Assembly: GCA_964058845.1 (NCBI GenBank)
Contig: CAXKVR010000467.1
Location: 1-64,000, forward strand
Source of the DNA: Carex sylvatica
Taxonomy: Eukaryota > Streptophyta > Magnoliopsida > Poales > Cyperaceae
Direction of reading: 5' to 3'
Length of the DNA stretch: 64,000 nt
Below the pieces are notes generated by a model. It made no database searches. It was not told where the DNA came from and was given only the letters and a program-made list of their open reading frames with translations. Position 1 is the first letter of the stretch. Every line of letters starts with the position of its first letter. The position numbers and the translations under genes were made by a program. Shown piece after piece: positions 46,304-54,776 of this stretch.

Positions 46304-46454
46304 ACCTAAAATAACTCAAATTTTGAGTTTAGATCCGGACCGTCTAATCTGGTTATCACCAATATTAAAGGGCCACTGTTCACACCACTTCGGATCGGAT
46401 TGACCCGGATTCTGATCGGACGGTCAGGAGATAAACTCTAAATTTGAGTTACTA
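46304..46454. repeat. fold-back repeat in the MTP1 upstream region
   Basis: AACTCAAATTTTGAGTTTAG then ATCCGGACCGTC (46314-46345) is mirrored by GATCGGACGGTC and AAACTCTAAATTTGAGTTAC (46417-46453). It lies about 80 bp upstream of the MTP1 TATA block. Confidence 0.65.
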
Positions 46455-46520
46455 CGGAGGATCCAGTCTTTATTATTTTCTAATTCCTATTTTCCCCAAA
46501 AATACATTTCGTACAGCCCC

Positions 46521-46570
46521 TCCGATTTCGATTATATAAACGACCTCCGATTGCGATTATATAAAGGAGA
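46521..46570 (+). promoter_or_regulatory. duplicated TATA block of MTP1
   Basis: Two adjacent 25-bp copies, TCCGATTTCGATTATATAAA and TCCGATTGCGATTATATAAA, each carry a consensus TATATAAA (46533-46540 and 46558-46565). Transcription would start near 46565-46595. A 5'UTR exon then runs to a TCAG/GTATTT donor at 46624/46625. Confidence 0.65.
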
Positions 46571-47115
46571 AAAAGGCACTGGATCGTAAAGCCTAGACCG
46601 GATCGTAGAGATTCATTTTCTCAGGTATTTTAAAATTCGATTCCCTTCATCTCCTCTTTCATTTCTGTAGCCTCCATCCCAGCTAGGGTTTGAATGAGAT
46701 TCTCGTACAAATTGTGAATGGCGATTTGTGGATTGAATTTCGTGTTTTCTTGTTTGATTTTGGGGATTTGACAGGGTTTTGTCTGATTTGATGTGTACAA
46801 TCCAGCTTTTATAATTATCTAGATTTCCCCTTTAATTTTTATTCCCCAAATTTATCTTGCATTAAATTTTTGTCCGAGAGCCTCAATTTTGCCCCAATTC
46901 ATTCCTAGAAGCTGAGTTTGTAATTGGTAATTTTTTCAGGTATATGAACTTTCGTGCTTCACGATTTTTAGTTGAATTTTTATTTCTCTGAAATTAGATA
47001 AAGACAAATTCAAGGCTATCATATTTCCATGATGTACTTCATTATTTAATGCATTGATCAAAACCATCAAATAAATGTTGACTTAATTTTAGTGAATTTG
47101 TTATTTACTCTGCAG

Positions 47116-48273
47116 ATGGAAAGACAAAGTTCAGAACGATCTCATACCATCGACATCACTGGCAATGTATGCGGAGACATCTCCACGACACCTGAAAACC
47201 CCAAAATATGCGCCGGTGCGGCATGCGACCTCTCTAATTCCACCACGGCCTCTAGGGAAAGAGACACCTCTATGAGAAAACTAGCAATCGCAATAGTACT
47301 CTGCGTAATTTTTATGATTGTTGAGGTGTTTGGTGGAATTAAGGCAAACAGTCTGGCTATTATGACAGATGCAGCCCACCTATTCACTGATGTAGGGGCC
47401 TTCGCTATCTCTTTGTTCTCTCTCTGGGCGTCTGGATGGGAGGCGACACCACGTCAGTCATACGGTTTTTACCGAATAGAAATTCTTGGTGCAATGGTTT
47501 CTATTCAAATTATATGGCTTTTAACTGGCATTTTAGTTTGGGAAGCAGTGCAAAGGCTTATTTACGAAGGGGGAGAGGTGAAAGGTTCGCTTATGTTTGC
47601 TGTTGCCGCTTTTGGTTTGGTGGTTAATATTGTCATGGCCTTTTTATTAGGTCATGATCACAGTCACGGTCACGGGCACGGGCACGGGCACGGGCACGAT
47701 CATGACCACAACCATGACCACGACCATGACCATGATCATGATGGCATTACGGTTACGACACATCATCACGGTCATAACCATTCAGAGAAGGATGAGGGCG
47801 AACCATTGCTTAAAAAAACAAAAGAGAAAAAGAAAAGAAATATAAATGTGCATAGTGCGTATCTACACGTGCTAGGCGATTCGGTACAAAGTGTGGGTGT
47901 CATGATAGGTGGGGCCGTAATTTGGTACAAACCCGAGTGGAAAATTGTCGATCTTGTTTGTACGCTGATTTTCTCTGTAATTGTGCTAGCTACCACAATT
48001 AAAATGATACAGGATATTTTGGAGGTGTTAATGGAAAGTACGCCAAGAGAAATAGATGCGACGAAGCTTGAAGAGGGTTTGTGCCAATTAGAAAGTGTAG
48101 TTACGGTGCATGAGTTGCATATATGGGCGATTACGATTGGTAAGGTGTTGCTTGCATGTCATGTTACGATTACGCAAGATGCAAATGCCGATGTGGTGCT
48201 TGATAGGGTGATCGGGTACATTAAACGGGAGTTCAATATCAGCCATGTCACGATTCAGATAGAGAGACAATAG
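47116..48273 (+). CDS. MTP1: metal tolerance protein 1, vacuolar zinc transporter (CDF family)
   Basis: Single coding exon, 385 aa (Arabidopsis MTP1 about 398). It is a proton/zinc antiporter of the cation diffusion facilitator family that loads Zn into the vacuole. Six hydrophobic segments are visible. The two zinc-site motifs are HLFTD (88-92, TM2) and HVLGD (251-255, TM5). Between TM4 and TM5 lies the diagnostic cytosolic His-rich loop (about 180-245), here long GH/HD runs. The C-terminal domain ends with ISHVTIQIE. The ATG at 47116 follows a CTCTGCAG acceptor directly, so a 5'UTR intron (46625-47115) is inferred. An upstream in-frame ATG at 47092 would lie in that intron. The N-terminus has the Cys-containing AACDL motif before TM1, as in MTP1. 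Confidence 0.96.
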   Translation: MERQSSERSHTIDITGNVCGDISTTPENPKICAGAACDLSNSTTASRERDTSMRKLAIAIVLCVIFMIVEVFGGIKANSLAIMTDAAHLFTDVGAFAISLFSLWASGWEATPRQSYGFYRIEILGAMVSIQIIWLLTGILVWEAVQRLIYEGGEVKGSLMFAVAAFGLVVNIVMAFLLGHDHSHGHGHGHGHGHDHDHNHDHDHDHDHDGITVTTHHHGHNHSEKDEGEPLLKKTKEKKKRNINVHSAYLHVLGDSVQSVGVMIGGAVIWYKPEWKIVDLVCTLIFSVIVLATTIKMIQDILEVLMESTPREIDATKLEEGLCQLESVVTVHELHIWAITIGKVLLACHVTITQDANADVVLDRVIGYIKREFNISHVTIQIERQ

Positions 48274-48454
48274 GTGCTTTATATAATTGTTTTCAAATGA
48301 GTTCTGTTGGGGTTTTTAGTTTTTGTATATTTCAAGAGTTCATGTTTTTTAAAGATGCTTTAAACAGATGTGTGTTACAGTGCTGTTACAGCGGTGGACC
48401 CTTTTTGTGGTTTTTTATCTCTTCATTTTTAACCCTTAAACTATGAGTTATTCT

Positions 48455-48990
48455 ATAATTATGGAATATGATATTTGTTATTTCTGCCCTGCATAGCTGT
48501 GCTAAAATTTAGTATATATATTTTTATTTTATGATTTAGTATATTTATTGATTCCTATAAATTCATAGTTTATGTTAAATTTACACCTTTAGAATGAAAA
48601 TGATGAAAGATTTTGGAAAAGAGGAAATATGCATTTATATAAATATAGTACGTATATATACTTAAAATTCAAGTGCTGGTATTCTGAGAGCTATTGGAAT
48701 TTGGAAGTATATATCCAAACCCAATTTTTTTTTTTTAATTCTATGATTGTGGAATATGATAGTTGTTATTTCTCTCGTGCATTACTACTCTACAAGATTT
48801 TAGAAGTTGCCTTGTGAATTTTGTGAAGAGAAATGCATAATTCATGCTAAATTTTAATATATATTTAATGATTTAATATATTTGTTGATTCCTATAAATT
48901 CATAGTTTATGCTAAATTTACGTCTTGGGAATGAAAAAGGTGAAAGATATTAGAAAAGATGCGTATATATAAATATAGAATTCTCTCATG
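48455..48990. repeat. tandem duplication downstream of MTP1 (about 286-bp period)
   Basis: (A/G)TGGAATATGATA(T/G)TTGTTA (48463 and 48749), GATTCCTATAAATTCATAGT (48549 and 48885) and GAAAGAT(T/A)TTGGAAAAGA recur in the same order. Confidence 0.75.
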
Positions 48991-49073
48991 TATAACTCTT
49001 AGAGCTATTGTCAGTATATTTCTAAACCTAAAATCAAATTGATGTAACTGGAGACTGATACAGAGAACCAGAG

Positions 49074-49250
49074 CTATGGGTGTCAATGTTCCCTGTTATT
49101 CGTTTATCCGATTTGTATCGTATTTAATAAGACCGATACAGGTAAGATACAGATACAGATAAATGTTGTTTTTTGTTAACTTATCGAGTACGGATAAGAA
49201 TACATATAAAACTATTTTGTATTCGTTGTCCTATACAGTATTATTAAAAA
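49074..49250. repeat. GGGTGTCAATG-type dispersed repeat fragment
   Basis: It begins TATGGGTGTCAATGTTCCC, followed by TTATCCGATTTGTATCG. It resembles 7405-7985 and a piece at 51110-51210. Non-coding. Confidence 0.5.
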
Positions 49251-49288
49251 TAAAATTGTATATATATAAATATATATATATAGAGAGA

Positions 49289-49697
49289 GAGATGGGCTAC
49301 GGTGAGCCATGGAGTAAAATGAGTTGGTGCTCCATGACACTATATTTTTATTTTGAAAATTCAAACGATCAATCCGAACCGTTCAACATGATCTCCATAT
49401 TGAAATGTGCTTGGAGACCAAATTTTAAATTTTTAAATTTTTTTTTACTATTTACTAAGCCACTTTGAAAACCGTTGATCCGATGGTCCAGAATTTTTTA
49501 CTGTTCACAGCAAAACAATTATTTTCAAAATTGCTTAATAAATAGTAAAAAAGTCCAAAAAAATGTAAAATTTAGTTTCCAAGCACATTTCAATGGAGAA
49601 CATGTTGGAAGGTTCGAATCGGTTGTTTGGATTTTCAAAATGAAAATATGACGTGGAGTACAAATGCGTTTTACTCCATGGCTCACCGTAGCTCACA

Positions 49698-49702
<5 letters not shown>
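49289..49702. mobile_element. fold-back MITE, GAGATGGGCTACGGTGAGCC end type
   Basis: The left end GATGGGCTACGGTGAGCCAT (49291) is mirrored by ATGGCTCACCGTAGCTCACA (49678). The core includes GATCTCCATATTGAAATGTG and TCCAAGCACATTTCAATGGA. Inserted in GA/TA microsatellite, so the target duplication cannot be read. Confidence 0.8.
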
Positions 49703-49747
<45 letters not shown>

Positions 49748-49750
<3 letters not shown>

Positions 49751-50154
49751 GAGGGTTAAAATGCACCCTCCCTTTTGTGCTCCTAACATGCACCCTCCCT
49801 TCATATCTTCATTTTCAAAGTTTAAATAGTCAATTCGAACATTTTAACGTGTTCTTCATATTAAAATATGCTTGGAGACCAAATTTTACATTTTTTGGAA
49901 ATTTTTTACTATTTTTTCAGAATTTTTAAAAATCATCACTTTGCTGAATTTTTTATTATTGTTTAGTTTAATAAAAAATTCTAAAAAAATAGTAAAAAAA
50001 TTCTAAAAAAAATATAAAATTTGGTCTCCAAGCACATTTTAATATGAAGAATACGTTGGAAGGTTCGAATCGACTATTTGAACTTTAAAAATGAAGATAT
50101 GAGGGGAGGGTGCATGTTAGGAGAACAAAAAGAGGATGCATTTTAACCCTCCTC
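49748..50154. mobile_element. fold-back MITE, GAGGAGGGTTAAAATGC end type
   Basis: Same outer ends as 6807-7196 but less decayed: GAGGAGGGTTAAAATGCACC mirrored by GATGCATTTTAACCCTCCTC. The arms match almost fully to the centre. Inserted in a TA microsatellite. Confidence 0.85.
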
Positions 50155-50166
50155 ATATATATATAT

Positions 50167-50542
50167 GAGGAGGGATCCAATTACATTTTTTTTTATGACA
50201 CCAAATTACACTCTCGATTTTTAAAGTTTTCAAAGTTCAAATAGTCAATCCAAACCGTTCAACATAATGGATGTATTAAAATGTGCTTGCAGATCAAATT
50301 TTACATTTTTGAAATTTTTTTCTATTAATTAAGTATTTAACAAAATCGCTATATTCAAACCATTGAATTATTATACCCATTTTTATAAATAGTAAAAAAA
50401 TTCAAAAAAAATATAAAATTTGATCTGCAAGCACATTTTAACATATCTATCATGTTGAACGGTTTGAATCGACTGTTTAAACTTTAAAAATATAGTGTGT
50501 AATTCGGTGTCACAAAAAAAGAGTGTAATTAGATCCCTCCTC
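50167..50542. mobile_element. fold-back MITE, GAGGAGGGATCCAATTAC end type
   Basis: GAGGAGGGATCCAATTACA is mirrored by TGTAATTAGATCCCTCCTC. The next layer, GTGACACCGAATTACAC-like, is also mirrored. The inner core is shared with its neighbours (CAAAGTTCAAATAGTCAATC, GCAAGCACATTTTAACATAT). Confidence 0.82.
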
Positions 50543-50571
50543 TATGGAGAAATAGTATATTTTTATATGGA

Positions 50572-50976
50572 GAGTTGGGCTACGGTGCTTCGCGAAGTAA
50601 AGCGAGTGTTTTACTTCACACTTATATTTTGTGATTTTAAAGTTCAAAACGTCGATCCGAACCGTTCAAGTTTACCTCCATATTAAATTGTGCTTGGAGA
50701 CCAAATTTTACATTTTTTGGAAAAATTTTACTATTTCTTTAGAATTTTTTAAAATCGCTGTTTTTGATGGTCCAGAATTTTCTGAAAAACATTGATTTCA
50801 AAAATTATAAAGAAATAGTAAAAAAAATTCAAAAAAATGTAAAATTTGGTCTCCAAGCACAATTTAATATGGAAATCAATTTGAATGGTTTGGATCGACG
50901 TTTTGAACTTTGAATTGAAGATATAAATGTGAAGTAAAACACCCGCTTTACTTCGCAAAATATTATAGCCCAACTC
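50572..50976. mobile_element. fold-back MITE, GAGTTGGGCTACGGTGC end type, 10-bp target duplication
   Basis: The flanks TTTATATGGA are identical on both sides (50562-50571 and 50977-50986). The ends GAGTTGGGCTACGGTGC and the inverse of TATTATAGCCCAACTC bracket arms with CGCGAAGTAAAGCGAGTG. The core includes CTTGGAGACCAAATTTTACA and its mirror near 50840-50865. The duplication size fits Mutator-like elements. Confidence 0.87.
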
Positions 50977-51229
50977 TTTATATGGACATAATATATGATG
51001 TAGTTTTATTCATGAATATATGTTAAATTTATTTGGACATTCTATTTATTCACATTCAATTCAGTAGTACATGTTTCTTTTCAACAATGTATTATCATAT
51101 GAGTGTGTGTATTTAATGGCACTTTTTATCTGTTTATCTGATCTGTACCGTATTTGATAAGATGAATATGGATAATTTTTTTTTGTTAGCTTATTGAGTT
51201 ACGGGTAAGGGCAAATTCTTGTTGGTTAA

Positions 51230-51320
51230 CCGTTGAAAATAAGACTATAGCTACACATTCTGGGTACGACTAACATAGCCAGAGTGAATCTTACAAATAA
51301 AGCCTTCATTCATTTCTTCC
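51230..51320. repeat. dispersed repeat shared with 45060-45152
   Basis: AATAAAGCCTTCATTCATTT and the preceding 60 bp match the copy upstream of MTP1. It lies about 300 bp upstream of the acyl-ACP desaturase TATA box. Confidence 0.7.
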
Positions 51321-51627
51321 ATCCGATCCGACTTCACACCTGTTCGGCTGTTTACACCCCTAACCGGAGCAATTTAAACCAAACAAATGAAAAGATCCCA
51401 AGTTATATTCTCACCTAATTTGGGCCCATTTTTTATTTTGGGCTTCATTAATTTTATTTCAGGTACTAAGTTTTGAAAACCCAATTCTGTGGTTTATAAC
51501 CAGTGGGTGCTGTGGTTTGCGAAGGTGGTTTTGCTTTCTCATTCCTGTGGGTTATTACCTTCCCATTTATTATTTCTCTGCGGTCTCAGACAAGGTGTCT
51601 TTTGCCTCAACCGTACCAGTAACCCTC

Positions 51628-51635
51628 TTATATAG
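51628..51635 (+). promoter_or_regulatory. probable TATA box of the acyl-ACP desaturase gene
   Basis: TTATATAG is followed by a CT-rich leader (51640-51700). A CCCAG/GTTATT donor at 51700 and a TTTACCAG acceptor at 52084 would define a 5'UTR intron ending 2 bp before the ATG. Confidence 0.45.
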
Positions 51636-51876
51636 CAATCAAGCAATCTCTCTCTCTTCTGTGTTAATTACCCATCTCTCTCCTTTCCAAGAATCCCAGG
51701 TTATTTTCATATCTCTTCCTCCAATTTATTAACACTTTGTTTATTATCTATTTATTTGTTTATTTGTTATTGCATTTATATTTTTTTATACAATGTACCT
51801 GTATGTGAACTGTAGTGTATACTGTCATCAAAATCTCTGTTTATTATAAAAAAAAAATATATATATATATATATAT

Positions 51877-51944
51877 AGAGGTTGGCTACTATCCTTATAT
51901 AAGCATATGTGGGGATATGTTTATATAAGCATAGTAGCCAACCT
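51877..51944. repeat. 68-bp miniature fold-back sequence
   Basis: GAGGTTGGCTACTAT is mirrored by ATAGTAGCCAACCTC, with an inner CTTATATAAGCATA palindrome. Embedded in TA repeats within the presumed 5'UTR intron of the desaturase gene. Confidence 0.75.
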
Positions 51945-52086
51945 CTCTCTATATATATATATATATGTGTGTGTGTGTTTTTTTTATTATTGTCCTTATT
52001 TTATTATACAATGTACCTATATGTGAACCTCCCTCTTAGTGCATGTACACTGTCACTTTAGTAACAGTTTCAAATATTTACCAGCT

Positions 52087-54776
52087 ATGCAAGCTTGCAA
52101 CGCCTTCATCAGCCGCCATGTGGCGAATCCAATGGTCAGGATTACTCCCCAGAAGAGACAATTGCGTGTGGCAGCAGTGCTTGCAGCACCGCAAATTCGT
52201 CGAAACGTGACACATTCGCTTCCACCGGAGAAGGCAGAGGTGTTCAAATCACTGGAGGGATGGGCTAAAGAATCACTGCTTCCTCTTTTGAAACCGGTCG
52301 AGGACTGCTGGCAGCCAACCGATTTCCTGCCCGATTCAAGCAAACCGACCGATGAATTCGAGGAGGAGGTAATGTATCATCACTAAATATCCATACAATC
52401 TATATTGTCCCACAGCTTGATTTGATGAATCTATTTTTTTTTAATTTACTAGGTCTCGGTGATTTGAATTTTTACCAGGACATTAATACATGTTCACACC
52501 AATGCAGAGGATTTCATAATTAAATTGTTTCAAATAAAATAAAATGACTCTGTAATTACAGATCTTCCTCTAATTTTATAGATTGTTTTCGGAAAAGATA
52601 TTATTTGATAAAAAAAAATTTGGTAGGGTAGTGAATTGAATTTTTACCAGGACATTAATGCATGTTCACACCAATGCATGAGAACTCATGATTAAAATTG
52701 TTTCAAAAAAAAAAAAAAAAACTAAAATGACTCTGTAATTACAAGTCCTCTAATTATATAGATTATTTTTAGATAAATACTATTTGATACAAAAAAAATT
52801 ATGGTATATTAATGCAATTTTCAGGTACGAGCATTGCGAGAAAGGACTGCCGGATTGTCAGATGAGTACTTTGTGGTGCTTGTAGGTGACATGATAACTG
52901 AGGAGGCACTGCCGACGTATCAAACCATGATTAACACACTCGACGGGGTTAGGGATGAGACCGGGGCCAGCTCGAGCCCGTGGGCTGTGTGGACCCGGAC
53001 TTGGACCGCTGAAGAAAACCGGCACGGGGACTTGCTCGGGAAATACCTGTACCTATCGGGTCGGGTTGACATGCGCATGGTAGAAAAGACAGTGCAGTAT
53101 CTTATTGGATCCGGAATGGTAAGTATAGAATTAGTTTTTTTTTTTTGAGAATTGCCCGTAGGCTCCATACACACAATTTTTCTTGCCAAAGGCAGAGATC
53201 GAATCCACGTCTTCCTTGGAAGAGGGGTGTCTTACTAGGCTGCTATAAGCAACGGTGACAGTACAGAATTAGTAGTGTACATATATTAGCAGTAGAGATG
53301 GGCAACCTTGCTTTACAAATTAAAGAGGAGTCCATATTTTACAATCTTAAAGTCTAAATAGTTGATTTCAACCATTCAACATAATCATTCATATTAAAAT
53401 GTGCTTGCAAAATAAATTATACATATTTTTTGAAATTATTTACTATTTTTCAATGTTTTTCAGAAAGTACAGAACCATACAAAAAAAATATTATTTTGTG
53501 CCTATAAAAAATAGTAAAAAGTTTATACGAAAATGTAAAATTTGATCTCCAAGCATATTATAATATGGAGATCATGCTCAAAGGTTTAGATCGTCTATTT
53601 AGACTTTAAAATCGCAAAATTTAGACGCAAATTAAAACAAAGACGTTAATTTGCACAATAGCCCATCTCTTGGTAGTATATTACTGATATTAATTGTTAT
53701 TAATTCTTGAGTTAATGTATTTGCAAGTTCAACATTAATTTCATTTATTGTTAATAATTAACAATTCTTATTTTTCTAACCAGGATCCTGGTACTGAGAA
53801 CAACCCGTATCTGGGTTTCGTGTACACATCGTTTCAGGAGCGCGCTACTGCAGTTTCTCATGGCAACACTGCCAGGCTGGCAGTTGAAGCCGGGGACCTA
53901 ATTCTCGCTCGTGCTTGTGGTCAGATTGCCGCAGATGAGAAGCGACATGAGCGTGCCTATGCGGCTATCATAGAACAACTCTTGTACCTCGATACCGACT
54001 CGGCCATGCTCGCCATTGGTGACATGATGCGCAAGAAGATCACCATGCCCGCCCATCTGATGCAGGTACCAACCATTTCTAAGTATTTTTATTAAATCAA
54101 ATACCACTTAATACGACCGGTGCATTTGTCTCTTATGTATTAAACATTTAAACTAAAAGGTAAGAATGTTATTTTTAATTGTCACTTAATAATGTTAATA
54201 GCATCGTCTCTTATGTACTAAACTAAGATGTAATTAAGAATAACATTGTCACTTAAGATCAATTGATTTTATACCTATCTTAAAAAATAGGGAAAAATTG
54301 TAAAAATGTCGAATTTGATGTACAAGTACATTTTCATACGGAGATCATGTTATTAAATAGTACATATCCACTGTTTGAATTTTGTAAACGGTGATATTAA
54401 TTGGTCCGTAGTACGAATAAATCCGCGCTTTGCGTAGTACCATAGCCTCACTCATTGTTTATTTTTATAATAATAGGATGGAAAGGACCCAAAGCTGTTC
54501 GAGCACTACTCATCGGTGGCGCAACGGCTCGGCATTTACACCGTGAAAGACTATGCAGATATCGTGGAACATTTGGTGAAATTATGGAGGTTGGAGTACT
54601 TGCAAGACGGGCTGAGCGGCGAGGGAAGGCGGGCCCGGGATTACGTCTGCGGGCTTCCTGAGAGGATGAGAAGGATGCAAGAGAAGTTCGAAGATCGGGC
54701 GAGGAAGACCGGAGCTTCAGACGGGCCGAATGCTGTCCGGTTCAGTTGGGTTTTTGGGCGGGAAATTAAGGTGTAG
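52087..54776 (+). CDS. SAD: stearoyl-acyl-carrier-protein 9-desaturase family protein, plastidial
   Basis: Soluble plastid di-iron enzyme that puts the first double bond into 18:0-ACP (or a related acyl-ACP). Exons: 52087-52368, 52825-53118, 53784-54065, 54477-54776, in frame, 385 aa (family about 390-400). The first 35-40 residues are basic and Ser/Ala-rich, transit-like; THSLPPEK then starts the conserved body. All six iron ligands are visible: ITEEALPTY (Glu), EENRHGD (Glu and His, about 158-161), FQERAT (Glu) and DEKRHE (Glu and His). The ATG at 52087 follows an acceptor-like TTTACCAG; an upstream ATG at 52039 would add 16 residues. Introns hold a tandem duplication, a SINE and two fold-back elements. 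Exact chain-length specificity cannot be read. Unusual: [16 protein letters not shown] differs from the common FISHGNTARQAKEHGD. Confidence 0.95.
52464..52808. repeat. tandem duplication (about 172-bp period) in desaturase intron 1
   Basis: TTTTTACCAGGACATTAAT, CATGTTCACACCAATGCA, AAAATGACTCTGTAATTACA and TATTTGATA recur in order in 52464-52635 and 52636-52808. The duplication nearly fills the intron (52369-52824). Confidence 0.85.
53136..53259 (-). mobile_element. tRNA-derived SINE in desaturase intron 2, with target duplication
   Basis: A 124-bp insert is flanked by AGTATAGAATTAGT (53122-53135) and AGTACAGAATTAGT (53260-53273), 13 of 14 identical. On the minus strand it starts with a Pol III-like head (TATAGCAGCCTAGTAAGA, then GTGGATTCGATCTCTGCC) and ends in poly-A (plus-strand T12 at 53135-53146). 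Only 3 bp separate the target duplication from the exon 2 border. Confidence 0.8.
53295..53669. mobile_element. 375-bp fold-back MITE in desaturase intron 2, GAGATGGGC end type
   Basis: GAGATGGGC is mirrored by GCCCATCTC. The core TTAAAGTCTAAATAGTTGAT and TTGATCTCCAAGCATATTAT belongs to the shared-core family. The flanks TTAGCAGTA and TTGGTAGTA match 7 of 9. Confidence 0.78.
54240..54453. mobile_element. truncated fold-back MITE (right half) in desaturase intron 3
   Basis: GTACAAGTACATTTTCATAC (54331) and CGCTTTGCGTAGTACCATAG followed by CCTCACTC (54426-54453) match the right half of the FLN2-intron element (39557-39858). The left terminus is missing. The right terminus ends 23 bp before the acceptor AG at 54475-54476. 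Confidence 0.75.

Noticed and set aside
47654..47845. Open frame overlapping the MTP1 His-rich loop (repetitive Thr/Met peptide)
   Set aside because: Shadow of the CAYGRN-like codon repeat in another frame of MTP1.
49163..49929. Open frames of about 100 codons among the MITE cluster
   Set aside because: They lie on inverted-repeat arms and microsatellites, and their peptides are low-complexity translations of MITE sequence.
51517..51732. Upstream coding exon of the acyl-ACP desaturase
   Set aside because: It has no similarity to desaturase leaders and crosses the TATA-like element and CT-rich leader, so a non-coding 5' exon is more likely.
191..54776. Two fatty-acid desaturases in one window as a lipid biosynthetic gene cluster
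   Set aside because: They are about 48 kb apart, belong to unrelated structural families and act in different compartments or on different substrates, with unrelated genes between.
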